Source: Acidobacteriota bacterium (GTDB taxonomy: Bacteria; Acidobacteriota; Vicinamibacteria; Vicinamibacterales; UBA2999). Taken from it: a DNA stretch of 64,000 nt. Made by a program: the position numbers and the translations under genes. This document shows, piece by piece, positions 13,924 through 20,961 of this stretch. The notes under the pieces were generated by a model. The model did not search any database and was not told where the DNA came from. It saw only the letters and a program-made list of their open reading frames with translations. How positions within the stretch are numbered: position 1 is the first letter of the stretch; every line of letters begins with the position of its first letter. The DNA is taken from the NCBI GenBank assembly GCA_030650395.1, contig JAUSDY010000074.1, forward strand, positions 1-64,000, given 5' to 3'.

Positions 13924-16614
13924 CTAGTAACCCGGCCCGAGCAACACCGCATTCATGAACAGCAGCATCGTCGCTTCCGTGAACGCGCGGTAGTTCGGCT
14001 CTTCGGCAAAGGCAATGACGTGCCCTTGCCCGAACGGCTGGTGCATGAGGAAGGCTTTCTGCACGAGGATGTCCTGCGCATCCGGCCAGATCAGGCCCGA
14101 AGCAATCAGCTTGTCCTTCGTGCCGTAGATGCCGACGTTGCGCCCGCTATTAAGCTTGATCGGCGAAAAGACACGATTGCCCTCGATCATCACCTGCGTC
14201 TCGGCGTCGTTGCCCGCGGTCAGCCAGTGATTGGTATCAAGCGTCACGCGCAGGATGGCGCCCGGCTGCGACGCCGGCCGTTCGCGATCGGGCTGAATCG
14301 CCTTGTCGTAATCGAACGCCTCGCTCGGCTTGGCACTCGAGGCACTCGAGGCACCTGAGGCACTCGAGGCACCTGAGGCACCGGAACCGCTGGCTGGAGG
14401 AGTATCCGGTTTGCCATCTTTGAGAAGCGTTGTCGTATCCAGCAATCCGACAGTCGAGTTTGTGGCCCAGCGTGAGGCCTCGGCAATCGTGACGAGCGTG
14501 CCCCCGCCGCGAAGCCAATCCTTCAACCGATTGAGCACGGGCTCGCCGATCTGTCCCGCGAAGTTGCCGCTCGGCAGCACGATCACGTCGTAGTCGGTGA
14601 AGGTGGCGCGGCCGAGCGACGCGGTGCGCACGGCGGTCACGGCCTGGCCGAAGCGGCGCTCGAGCACGTACCGCGTCCAGCCGGCGGACAGCGTCTGCGT
14701 CGGCGTATCCCACACCAGCAGCACTTTCGGCGACGTGAGCACCTGCACGTCGTTGCTGCCAAGCGAAGTGCCTTCGTCGACCCACGACGAATCGATCGGA
14801 ACGATCTCCGCGCCGTGCTTCGCCGACAGCGCCGCGAGCCGGGAGTTGAGATCAGCGGGGTTCTCGCTGTTCCTGAGGAACGCGGTGCCGATCGGATAGC
14901 GCCGGCCGTTCTGCGTGAACGCGCCGCCGATGCTGCGGATGCGTAATCCGTTTTGCATCGCGTCGACTGAGAGTGACGCGGCGGCGGCGCCCCATGGCAT
15001 CAGGTAGCCGAGCTTCGCGGCCGCGATCGAGCGCGCCGGCCGCGCCGCGTCGTACTGCGAGGGCAACGCGGCGGACTTCGCGGTAATCGCCGTGGCGCTC
15101 GTCACCAGCTCGACATCGAACAGCATTGGCAGGTTCCACGCGGTGATGTCGTAGATCTGATCGTTCAAGCGCATCTTGCGGCGCTCTTCCTGCTTTTTGA
15201 TGAACTCGGCGGGCTGTTCGGTCTTTGGATCGAGCAGGTTGCGCACCATGCGCGCCGTCGGTTGCGCGTTCGACACGATGAAGGTGCCTGCCGGCAGCGT
15301 GCGCGCCGCGAGCTTGATGGGCTCTTCGGCGCGCCGTACCTCAATGCCTTGCGTGGCGAGGTTGCGGGCCAGCAGCTCCGCGCGCGACGGGTCGTGCCCG
15401 GGCACCAGCAGGTATTCGCGCACCGGGCCCTTCTCGCCCTCAGCGACCGCGCTCTTGCGGTACTCGAGGTAATCGCGCATGAAGCGCTCGCGGTTGCGGG
15501 CAGCCGTGACGACGGTGGTGATCGCGGCGTTGAAGTGGTGCATCACGCCGTCGCGATAGGTCAGCGTATCGCCGTCGCTGCGCGCGAACGCCAGCCCGCG
15601 GGCCGACGCCTGCTCGTAGGTCATGCCGATCGAGCCCTGGAAGGTCGGCCACGAGTCTCCATAACCCGGATAAAAAGCATCGTAGACCTCGCGGATGTAA
15701 TACGCCCAGCCGCGCTCGTCGAAGCGCGCGCCGTTGGCGCGGCCAATCAGATCCCACGCGGCGAGCTGGCTCTTGGTGATGTGCGGGTTCAGCGGATCGG
15801 CAGGCGGGGCGAAGTAATAGGCGTTGTCGCCGCCCTGCTCGTGCAGGTCGACGGTGACCTGCGGCACGTACTCGAGGCCGATCTTGATGCGGCCGCGCGT
15901 CTCGGGCTGCGACTGCGCGAACCAGTCGCGGTTCATGTCGAACAGGTAGTGATTCGAGCGCCCGCCCGGCCACGGCTCGTCGTGTTCCGCGCTGTACGGC
16001 TTGGCGTCGGGCCGCGCCGCCTGTCCCTGCATGTTTTGAAAGATGAACCGCGCGCGGCCGTCGGGGTTCTGCATCGGATCGATCAATACCAGCGCCTCGC
16101 GCAGCGCCGTGTTGACGCCGTCATCACCCTGCGCCGCTAACAGGTGGTAGGCCTCGGCGAGGGCGGCGTCGGCCGACGAAATCTCGTTGCCGTGCACGCC
16201 GTGCACCAGCCAGACGACGACCGGCAGCTCGCGGAGGAGGCGGTCCTGATCGGCAGCAGAGCCGTTACGCGGATCCGCCAGGCGCCTTAAGTCGGCCTTG
16301 ACCTGTTCGAGCTTGGCGATGCGATCGGGGCTGCCGATCGCGAACAGCCACAGCGGGCGGCCTTCCCAGGTGCGCGCGTACTCGATCAAGCGCGTCCGCG
16401 TCGGCGCCGCCTTCTGCAACGCCTGCAGGTAGGTGGCCACGCCGTCGGGCGGCGTGATCACCGCGCCATGATCGTGACCCAGCACTTGCTGGATGGTCGG
16501 GATCGCCGGGTCGTACTTGGCGCCCGGCCACAGGGCGGGCTCCTGGGCTGCGACGGGAGTCGCCAGGAATAACCAATAACCAATTACCAATAACCAAACC
16601 TGTTGACGTTTCAT
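13924..16614 (-). CDS. Secreted M14-family zinc carboxypeptidase-like protein with extra C-terminal domain
   Basis: This large (896-residue) exported metallopeptidase has the M14 zinc site HGVHGNE (H141, E144), a downstream Asn-Pro-Asp-Gly segment and the third ligand in VDLHEQGGDN. Classical M14 domains need about 300 residues. The rest (about 420-896) includes an extended C-terminal region with a Rossmann-like KVLLVWDTPTQTL / YDVIVLPSGNFAG stretch typical of acidobacterial M14 proteins. A Ser/Ala/Gly linker near 735-755 is encoded by a GGCAC(T/C)CGAG word repeat, and the signal peptide VWLLVIGYWLFLATPVAA by a TTGGTTATTGG word repeat. It overlaps the upstream beta-lactamase-like gene by ATGA. 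Confidence 0.87.
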   Translation of the reverse strand: MKRQQVWLLVIGYWLFLATPVAAQEPALWPGAKYDPAIPTIQQVLGHDHGAVITPPDGVATYLQALQKAAPTRTRLIEYARTWEGRPLWLFAIGSPDRIAKLEQVKADLRRLADPRNGSAADQDRLLRELPVVVWLVHGVHGNEISSADAALAEAYHLLAAQGDDGVNTALREALVLIDPMQNPDGRARFIFQNMQGQAARPDAKPYSAEHDEPWPGGRSNHYLFDMNRDWFAQSQPETRGRIKIGLEYVPQVTVDLHEQGGDNAYYFAPPADPLNPHITKSQLAAWDLIGRANGARFDERGWAYYIREVYDAFYPGYGDSWPTFQGSIGMTYEQASARGLAFARSDGDTLTYRDGVMHHFNAAITTVVTAARNRERFMRDYLEYRKSAVAEGEKGPVREYLLVPGHDPSRAELLARNLATQGIEVRRAEEPIKLAARTLPAGTFIVSNAQPTARMVRNLLDPKTEQPAEFIKKQEERRKMRLNDQIYDITAWNLPMLFDVELVTSATAITAKSAALPSQYDAARPARSIAAAKLGYLMPWGAAAASLSVDAMQNGLRIRSIGGAFTQNGRRYPIGTAFLRNSENPADLNSRLAALSAKHGAEIVPIDSSWVDEGTSLGSNDVQVLTSPKVLLVWDTPTQTLSAGWTRYVLERRFGQAVTAVRTASLGRATFTDYDVIVLPSGNFAGQIGEPVLNRLKDWLRGGGTLVTIAEASRWATNSTVGLLDTTTLLKDGKPDTPPASGSGASGASSASGASSASSAKPSEAFDYDKAIQPDRERPASQPGAILRVTLDTNHWLTAGNDAETQVMIEGNRVFSPIKLNSGRNVGIYGTKDKLIASGLIWPDAQDILVQKAFLMHQPFGQGHVIAFAEEPNYRAFTEATMLLFMNAVLLGPGY
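14331..14390. repeat. GGCACTCGA/GGCACCTGA word repeat within the M14 gene
   Basis: Six or more copies of the 9-bp word GGCAC(T/C)(C/T)GA follow one another in frame. They encode the alternating Ser-Gly-Ala-Ser linker of the peptidase. The length divides by three, so the frame is kept. Confidence 0.75.
16565..16605. repeat. ATAACCAATAACCA word repeat forming a signal peptide
   Basis: The plus strand reads AATAACCAATAACCAATTAC followed by CAATAACCAA. On the coding strand this gives the hydrophobic core LLVIGYWLF of the M14 signal peptide. The same words make the hairpin at 12596-12693. Confidence 0.75.
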
Positions 16615-17591
16615 TTATCGAAGTGCTCCACGAGCTGTTGCGCGAAACGGCCGATTCGATCTTCCGCCTCGCCGTAGTTGCCGGTGATCGCATTGCCGAG
16701 AAACGACACCACGATCGGTCCGGAGCGCGCGTAAATGATGCCGACGTCGTTGGCCAGCACCGGTGGGAAGTCGCCCGTCTTGTGCGCGACGACAAACGCC
16801 TGGATGAAGTGGTTGAGCCGGCGCTGCCCCGCCTGCTGCCCTCGCAGCATGCGCAGCATCGCGTCGCAACTGGCCGGCGAGGCGATCGTCTTCTTCTCGA
16901 TGCCCTCGAACATCAGGCCCATACCTTTAGGCGTGATCTCGCCGAGCCAATAACTTTTGTCGGCGTTGGTCTTGCCGTTGCGATCCGCCTCCGCTCGCTC
17001 CGAAGCAGGCGAGCTACGGCGAGACCTCGCCGAAGCGGCCTCTGGCCGCGAAGGCGGGTCGCCGGCCGGCGCGAGGGCGTTGTACTTCGCGAAGAGATCA
17101 CCGGTGGTTTGGGTCAGCCGCTGGTCGCCGTAGCCGTTTTTCGCGAGCCACGCGTTTACCGTGGCTACGCCGCCGACCTTCGCGATCGACAGGTCGGTCG
17201 CGGTGTTGTCGCTCGTGATCACCATCTGCAGCAGCACGTCGCGAACGGTCGGCTGCAGGCCCGCGTCGTGATAGCGGAAGATGCCGGATCCGCCGCGGAT
17301 ATCTTCCTTGCGGATCGTGATGCGCTCGTCCAGGTTGATCTCGCCGCGCTCGGCCATTTGAAACGCCAGCACGAGAACCGGGATCTTGATCACGCTGGCG
17401 CTGTTGAAGATCTCGCCGTCGCGGACGCCGGCGGTTTCACCGGTCGTGACGTGCTTGACCCAGATCCCCGCGCGGCCGGGGAAGTCCGCCGCCGCGCGTG
17501 TCAGGATGGCTTGCAGCGGGGTTGACTGCTCGGCCGGCGAGAATGCGGCAAGGACGAGCGCGACCAACCCGGCAACGGCTTTCACGGGCAA
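16611..17591 (-). CDS. Exported class A beta-lactamase-like serine hydrolase with in-frame repeat insertion
   Basis: The 326-residue product has the class A hallmarks: SASVIK with the nucleophile at Ser66 and Lys69, SDN at 127-129, and HKTGD near 272. A signal peptide covers the first 20 residues. Between 177 and 203 an Arg/Ser/Ala-rich stretch (SRPEAASARSRRSSPASERA) is encoded by an 80-bp palindromic repeat (16982-17061). It falls near the omega-loop position where Glu166 sits in true enzymes, and the following YWLGEITP may supply the acid. Activity as a beta-lactamase is therefore doubtful. It forms an operon with the M14 gene (ATGA overlap). Confidence 0.85.
   Translation of the reverse strand: MPVKAVAGLVALVLAAFSPAEQSTPLQAILTRAAADFPGRAGIWVKHVTTGETAGVRDGEIFNSASVIKIPVLVLAFQMAERGEINLDERITIRKEDIRGGSGIFRYHDAGLQPTVRDVLLQMVITSDNTATDLSIAKVGGVATVNAWLAKNGYGDQRLTQTTGDLFAKYNALAPAGDPPSRPEAASARSRRSSPASERAEADRNGKTNADKSYWLGEITPKGMGLMFEGIEKKTIASPASCDAMLRMLRGQQAGQRRLNHFIQAFVVAHKTGDFPPVLANDVGIIYARSGPIVVSFLGNAITGNYGEAEDRIGRFAQQLVEHFDK
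16982..17061. repeat. 80-bp palindromic element inserted in frame (SAEA-type family)
   Basis: The outer arms GATCCGCCTCCGC (from 16983) and GCGAAGGCGGGTC (ending near 17060) are near-complementary. Inside are further nested arms such as GGCGAG / CTCGCC and GGCCTC / GAGGCC-like pairs. It shares the GCGAAGGCGG core with elements at 19095, 28813, 29587, 30058 and 45672. Confidence 0.7.
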
Positions 17592-17626
17592 TAGCTTATG
17601 ACAGAGTGGCTAGCGTGCGTACGGTG

Positions 17627-17668
17627 CCTAGAGAGGGGGTGGGTGCCTAGGTGCCTGCGGCATGCGAG
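17627..17668. repeat. GGTGCCTAG word repeat
   Basis: In the gap between the divergent beta-lactamase-like and OsmC genes, the words CGGTGCCTAG, GGGTGCCTAG and GTGCCTGCGG follow each other. This region must also hold both promoters. Confidence 0.6.
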
Positions 17669-17680
17669 ACTTAGCGGGAC

Positions 17681-18160
17681 ATGCCACCTCATAAGCAGCA
17701 TTCGTATCCAGTCCGAATGACGTGGACCGGCAATACCGGTACCGGAACGAGGGACTACCGCGGCTACGAACGGGCGCACGAGTACTCAGTGCCTGGCAAG
17801 CCCATCATCCCCGGTTCTTCCGATCCAAACTTCCGGGGCGACCAGACGCGCTACAACCCCGAAGAACTGCTGGTGATGTCGATTTCGTCGTGCCACATGC
17901 TGTGGTATTTGCACCTGTGCGCCGTCGCGAAGGTCGTCGTCCTGTCATATGAGGACGAGGCCGTGGGCACGATGGTGGAAACCGCCGACGGCGGCGGTCA
18001 TTTCACGGAAGTGGTGTTGCGGCCGGCGGTAACGCTCGAGGCGGGCGCCGACCTTGCGCTGGCCACGTCGCTCCATGAGGGTGCGCATCACTGGTGTTTC
18101 ATCGCCAACTCCGTCAAGTTCACCGTTCGTTGCGAGCCACGCGTATGCATTCAATCCTGA
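17681..18160 (+). CDS. OsmC-family protein (organic hydroperoxide reductase-like)
   Basis: The 159-residue cytosolic protein has the two conserved cysteines of OsmC/Ohr proteins. One lies in ELLVMSISSCHMLWYLHL and the other in GAHHWCFIANSV. The first is the peroxidatic Cys and the second the resolving one in characterised thiol peroxidases. The N-terminal RDYRGYERAHEYSVPGKP matches the beta strand region. Length fits the family. Its stop overlaps the start of the following NTF2-like gene by 16 bp, so they are likely co-expressed. A second, more distant OsmC protein lies at 30625-31149. Confidence 0.85.
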   Translation: MPPHKQHSYPVRMTWTGNTGTGTRDYRGYERAHEYSVPGKPIIPGSSDPNFRGDQTRYNPEELLVMSISSCHMLWYLHLCAVAKVVVLSYEDEAVGTMVETADGGGHFTEVVLRPAVTLEAGADLALATSLHEGAHHWCFIANSVKFTVRCEPRVCIQS

Positions 18161-18594
18161 TCGCCGCCCTGCTCACCGTGCTCCAGGGCTCGCCGGCGAT
18201 TTCCAAGAACGCGGCAGATCTTCAAGAGCTTCATCGTCTCGAGGCCGTATGGAACGACGCGCACGTGAAGGGCGATGCGGATGCGCTCGACAAGTTGTGG
18301 GCCAACGACCTGATCGTCACGGTCGCCAGCATGCCCGTGATGAACAAGGCAGACTCGCTCGCGATGGTACGGTCAGGCAAGATGCCGTTCATCAAGTACG
18401 AGACGTCGGATGTCCGCGTCACGCCGCTCGGCACGGCGGCGCTCGTGACCGGCCGCGTTCAGCGCGTCCGCTCGATGGGCGGCAAGGAAGTCACCGATGA
18501 CTGGCATTTCACGAAGGTCTACGCGATGAGCCAGGGCCGCTGGCAGGTGATAGCCTGGCACGCCTCGCCGGGAGTGCAGACGCTGCGACCGTAA
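18145..18594 (+). CDS. Exported NTF2/SnoaL-like protein (DUF4440 type)
   Basis: This 149-residue protein has a signal peptide (MHSILIAALLTVLQGSPA) and an NTF2-like cone fold. LQELHRLEAVWNDAHVKGDADALDKLWANDLIV, DVRVTPLGTAALVTGRV and DDWHFTKVYAMSQGRWQVIAWHAS are the typical DUF4440 blocks. The ATG at 18145 was chosen because it starts the signal peptide and overlaps the OsmC 3' end. Role unknown, as members range from enzymes to stress-associated binding proteins. Confidence 0.8.
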   Translation: MHSILIAALLTVLQGSPAISKNAADLQELHRLEAVWNDAHVKGDADALDKLWANDLIVTVASMPVMNKADSLAMVRSGKMPFIKYETSDVRVTPLGTAALVTGRVQRVRSMGGKEVTDDWHFTKVYAMSQGRWQVIAWHASPGVQTLRP

Positions 18595-18605
18595 GCAGCC
18601 GTTCG

Positions 18606-18840
18606 TCAGTCGCGCCCGAGTTGCTCGTTAAGAGATGTCGAGCACCTGGACGCCGAACAGTTCGTAGGTACGAACAGCACCGACGCTCCTTGGGAGGCCA
18701 TGATTCTCGCTGGATCGCGATAGTTGGCATCGTTGCAAATGACGATTCCGAAGGCGAGACCTCCAACCCTGAAGACCGGGATGCGGTCGCCAGCCTGATA
18801 GATCGACTTCGCCCGTCTTGTCGAACGTGGCGAAAGACAT
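18606..18840 (-). pseudogene. Fragment of a carbon-nitrogen hydrolase (nitrilase family), frameshifted
   Basis: On the minus strand the frame reads MSFATFDKTGEVD and then, after a one-base shift near 18800, IYQAGDRIPVFRVGGLAFG followed by IVICNDANYRDPARIMASQG. ICNDANYRDPAR is the nucleophile-Cys block of nitrilase-superfamily amidases. Only about 75 residues remain of an expected 250 or more, with a stop at 18606. It abuts and slightly overlaps an outer-membrane protein remnant on the other strand, so the locus is a rearrangement scar. Confidence 0.55.
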
Positions 18841-19087
18841 TCTCGACGCGGGCTTTCACCCGCTCGGGGTCGCGCACTCGCATCGTCAGTCGCCGGTGAA
18901 CGCGCTCACCCTGGGATACGTGCGAGATCTGACGCGCCGCGCGTGGGGCACGATCGGTGTGGGCGGCGACGTCACCGGTTACACCGTGCCGGCGAATCTC
19001 TCGGAATCGTACGGCTCGCCGCTCTCGTTTCACATTTTTGCGCGGTATCGAGGCCGCGCCGGCGCGCCGGGCGCACACGTGCATTAG
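18818..19087 (+). pseudogene. C-terminal remnant of an outer-membrane beta-barrel-like protein
   Basis: The frame encodes LSNVAKDILDAGFHPLGVAH, then QSPVNALTLGYVRDLTRR and WGTIGVGGDVTGYTVP, ending PLSFHIFARYRGR. Alternating strands with a terminal aromatic segment resemble the last strands of an outer-membrane barrel. No upstream part exists in frame, and the nitrilase fragment occupies that place on the other strand. It is followed at once by a palindromic element (19095-19148). Family assignment is tentative. Confidence 0.45.
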
Positions 19088-19094
19088 TGTGAAT

Positions 19095-19148
19095 CGCGGA
19101 ACTTCCGCCTTCGCGCCAAGCGCTTCGGCGGGACAAGAAAGTTCCGCG
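19095..19148. repeat. SAEA-family palindromic element, intergenic copy
   Basis: The outer arms CGCGGAACTT (19095-19104) and AAGTTCCGCG (19139-19148) are perfect complements. The core CCGCCTTCGCGCCAAGCGCT then TCGGCGGGACAAGAA matches the element at 30058 in reverse, while the arms differ in sequence but keep pairing. Confidence 0.8.
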
Positions 19149-19188
19149 CTACATCCAACTGCGACTCAGTAAGATAGGCCGCCCCCCA

Positions 19189-20382
19189 ATGGCCGACCTC
19201 ACGCGCGATCACGCGTCATTCATGCCTCGATTTCCGGCGCTTCCGATCGAAGCGCGAATCGTCGTCCTGGCACTGTGCTTCCGCATGGTGACCGCCATCG
19301 TCGGCTTCCTCGCCAACGTGACCATTCCGGATTACCAGGACCAGGGGTTTTCGGTGTTGCCGCAGCCGAACCCGTTCTGGGATCGCTTCGCGCGCTACGA
19401 CTCCGGCTGGTACCACAGCATCGCCGAGGACGGCTATTCGTTCGTCGAGGGCCGACGACTTAGTAACCTCGCGTTCTTCCCGTTGTATCCGGTGCTGGTC
19501 GGTGCGGTCGGCAGGCTGTTCGGCGGCGCGCAAGAGGACTACTACTTCGCCGGAATCGTGATCTCGTGGCTGTCGTTCGCGGCGGCGATGCCGCTGCTGT
19601 ATCGGCTGGCGCGGCTCGACCTGCCGCACGACGGGGCCGTGCGGGCGATGGCCTACGCCGCCGTGTTCCCCTCGGCGTATTTCTTCGGCGTGGTCTACAG
19701 CGAGGCGTTGTTCCTCTTGACGCTGGTTGGGGCGGCGCTGGCGTTCAGGACGAAGCATTGGATGCTTGCCGCCATTGCCGCAGGGGCCATGACCGCGACG
19801 CGGGTCAACGGTGTGATGTTTCTGCCGGCGCTCGGCTGGCTTGGGTGGCACGCCGCGGGATCGTCCGCACGCGATCGCGCGTCGGCGGTCGGCGCGACGG
19901 CCGCCGGACTGATGGGCATCGGCGCCTACTCGTGGTTCAACTATCTGATCAGCGGCAACCCGTTCGAGTGGTACCACAGCATTACGCGGTGGGGCTATTA
20001 CCCCGGCGGCAATCCGTTTTTGGGTCTCCTTGCAATCGGCCGCGAGCTTTTGACCCGGCCGATGCAGTTCATCATCAGCGAGCCGATGGCGCCGTATGAC
20101 ACGCTCAACGCGCTGACGGCCGCGGCTGCGCTGTGCCTGGTGCCATTCATCTGGCGGCGATTCGGATTCGGCTACGCGGCCGTCGTCCTGCTCGGCCTTG
20201 TGCTGCCGCTGTCGTCGGGCCAGTACGAAGGCCTCGGCAGATACTGCTCGGTGTTGTTCCCGTTGCCGATCCTGCTCGGCGGCTTGAAAGGCGAGACGCG
20301 CCATCTTGGACTGATCACGAGCTTCGTGCTGTTCTACTCGCTTGGCCTTGTGCTTTTCGGCAACGTTCATCCGCTTTTTTGA
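19189..20382 (+). CDS. Integral membrane mannosyltransferase-like protein (PIG-V type)
   Basis: This 397-residue polytopic protein has about nine to ten membrane helices and the GT-C fold signature of PIG-V-like mannosyltransferases. An acidic loop motif FARYDSGWYHSIAEDGY follows the first helix, and NLAFFPLYPVLV comes next. Such enzymes transfer mannose from a polyprenyl-phosphate donor on the outer face of the membrane. The start at 19189 gives a short cytosolic tail before the first helix at about residue 20. It is followed by a separate secreted protein gene. The acceptor is unknown. Confidence 0.8.
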   Translation: MADLTRDHASFMPRFPALPIEARIVVLALCFRMVTAIVGFLANVTIPDYQDQGFSVLPQPNPFWDRFARYDSGWYHSIAEDGYSFVEGRRLSNLAFFPLYPVLVGAVGRLFGGAQEDYYFAGIVISWLSFAAAMPLLYRLARLDLPHDGAVRAMAYAAVFPSAYFFGVVYSEALFLLTLVGAALAFRTKHWMLAAIAAGAMTATRVNGVMFLPALGWLGWHAAGSSARDRASAVGATAAGLMGIGAYSWFNYLISGNPFEWYHSITRWGYYPGGNPFLGLLAIGRELLTRPMQFIISEPMAPYDTLNALTAAAALCLVPFIWRRFGFGYAAVVLLGLVLPLSSGQYEGLGRYCSVLFPLPILLGGLKGETRHLGLITSFVLFYSLGLVLFGNVHPLF

Positions 20383-20451
20383 AGACTTTCCCACGCCAGC
20401 TGAACATTGCGGCGTGGGGGCTCTGTTATGCTCCGGACAGGAGAGTTCCTC

Positions 20452-20934
20452 ATGACCTCTTTGCTGCCCGCCACGCTCGCGATCGCCCTGGTCGCACAAG
20501 CAATGACCGCTGCGAAACCCGATTTCTCCGGCACGTGGATGATGGATCGAGAGCGGAGCGAATCGGCGATGCAGGAACAGCCGATCGGTCCGGTGACGGT
20601 CACCGTCACGCAAACCGGCACCAACCTCACCATCCAGGCCACACGCGACGGTAAACCCGAGGTCGTGACCTACACGATCGAAGCGCTGCCGAACGGGCCA
20701 GGCGTAATCGGCGCCGGCACGCGCCGTGCGTATTGGGATGGAATGAAGCTCGTCACCGAAGGCGCGGGCAACGTCCAGGGGCAGACCGTGTCGGTGCGTG
20801 AAGCGCGCACGTTGAATGCGAGGGGCACCGAGATGACGGTCGAGACCACCGTGACCGTGCAGCACGGTTACACCTTCAGGGGCGCGAGGAACTACTCGAC
20901 CGCGAAAGACATCTACACGCGCACCGCGCAGTGA
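20452..20934 (+). CDS. Secreted protein of unknown function (160 aa)
   Basis: The ATG at 20452 is preceded by AGGAG at good distance and opens a signal peptide (MTSLLPATLAIALVAQAM). The mature part begins KPDFSGTWMMDRERSE, a beginning shared by many small exported proteins of acidobacteria. It continues as beta strands rich in Thr/Val (PIGPVTVTVTQTGTNLTI). It may be a lipocalin-like barrel, but no catalytic residue or known family is evident. It is convergent with the aconitase-family gene, with 27 bp between the two stops. Confidence 0.75.
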   Translation: MTSLLPATLAIALVAQAMTAAKPDFSGTWMMDRERSESAMQEQPIGPVTVTVTQTGTNLTIQATRDGKPEVVTYTIEALPNGPGVIGAGTRRAYWDGMKLVTEGAGNVQGQTVSVREARTLNARGTEMTVETTVTVQHGYTFRGARNYSTAKDIYTRTAQ

Positions 20935-20961
20935 TTCACTCCGCGACATAGCGCCACGGAT

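Noticed and set aside
12694-17591. Two beta-lactamase-fold genes as antibiotic resistance genes
   Set aside because: Both have the serine hydrolase fold, but the class C-like protein lacks a clear YxN and KTG pair, and the class A-like one is disrupted near the omega loop. Most such environmental proteins are not beta-lactamases.
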